64,000 bases of DNA from Lonicera japonica. Lineage: Eukaryota; Streptophyta; Magnoliopsida; Dipsacales; Caprifoliaceae. The position numbers and the translations under genes were made by a program. Below, in pieces: positions 63,666-64,000 of this stretch; position 1 is the stretch's first letter; every line of letters starts with the position of its first letter. The notes beneath the pieces are model-generated. The model was not told where the DNA came from. It searched no databases and saw only the letters and a list, made by a program, of their open reading frames with translations. The stretch spans positions 310,001 to 374,000 of the forward strand of contig CM038463.1 of NCBI GenBank assembly GCA_021464415.1, read 5' to 3'.

Positions 63666-64000
63666 AATTAATAGCTGTTATTGCAAACCAGTTAACTTAA
63701 CGTTCAGTTCTCTATAGATCTCTATTGGCCAATTCTATTTGCTTTAAGTTAGTTTTTCTACTTGCAAGCAGGTGCAGCAGTTTTGCCAGTTCTTGTGCAC
63801 TAGCAGCAGGGATTTTGCAATTTCTTTTCTTACTTTGTTGACAGCTAATCTTTGTCTCTTTTTTATGGCCTGATTTTATTTTTTGTTGGTCAAATCTATT
63901 ATGGCCTTTATTGCCTTATTTGAATTTGATTCGTGGACTTTAGTCCTTAGGTTTTTAGTCCATGTTCCAATTTCCTTTTGCTTGTAACAATTGCATTTCT
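63666..64000 (+). other. 3'UTR of half-LINE E (runs off the window)
   Basis: T-rich sequence resembling the 3'UTRs of copies A, B and D (for example GTGGACTTTAGTCC). The hairpin and A tail are not reached. Confidence 0.55.

Larger units (their letters stand above)
57285..64000 (+). mobile_element. Half-LINE copy E (5' truncated), interrupted by a LINE, in paladin intron 6
   Basis: Homology to copy D starts at about 57285 (NSQVPTPVNPVS...), so the N-terminal part is missing. ORF1 continues to about 58205, is interrupted by a LINE (about 58260-62540), resumes and ends at 63665. A T-rich 3'UTR runs off the window edge before its hairpin and tail. Confidence 0.75.

Overview
The window is nuclear DNA of a flowering plant, most likely a eudicot. 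The evidence is GT-AG spliced plant genes, plant retrotransposon families (Tat-like Ty3/gypsy, Ty1/copia, L1-type LINEs, Cassandra, Stowaway), and pieces of plastid DNA that include an rpoC1 gene still carrying its group II intron, which grasses have lost. I cannot name the species. Boundaries marked 'about' were judged by eye; those with target-site duplications (TSDs) were read base by base.

Positions 1-15373 belong to one very large, left-truncated Ty3/gypsy element read on the minus strand. Its 5' LTR is at 13448-15373, a tRNA-Arg-type primer site lies at 13429-13446, and a single open gag-pol frame runs from 12401 to 5430. Beyond the 3' end of pol, in antisense, are two further genes: a DUF7745-type gene (3898-5133) and a five-exon plant-mobile-domain gene (6-3214). 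The LTR promoter and the DUF7745 promoter share arrays of the palindrome CCGTACGG spaced 19-20 bp apart, upstream of the same TATA core.

Positions 15374-36040 are a stack of nested insertions. The base is two head-to-tail copies (A, B) of an ORF1-only, LINE-like element with a DUF4283 plus CCHC-knuckle protein, no reverse transcriptase, a 3' hairpin and an A tail. Copy B is broken by a copia solo LTR, itself broken by a rearranged copia element that contains a Cassandra TRIM, and by a 2.86-kb solo LTR. Next comes a plastid rpoB-rpoC1 insertion (NUPT) of about 2.4 kb. It is split by an LTR containing a SINE, which in turn contains another copia solo LTR.

Positions 36041-64000 hold the one apparent host gene, a paladin-like phosphatase-domain gene. 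Six exons (37185-56701) encode its first 208 residues, and the gene continues past the right edge. Its introns are swollen by 5'-truncated LINEs, SINEs, a hAT-type element, a second plastid fragment (psbA terminator), and two more copies (D, E) of the ORF1-only element. Copy E is itself split by a 4.3-kb LINE with an EN-RT-type ORF.

Most mobile-element genes here are broken. The clear exceptions are the gag-pol frame and its two antisense companions, which look intact. The best candidates for undescribed biology are the ORF1-only 'half-LINE' family and the shared palindrome-array promoter logic of the giant Ty3 element.
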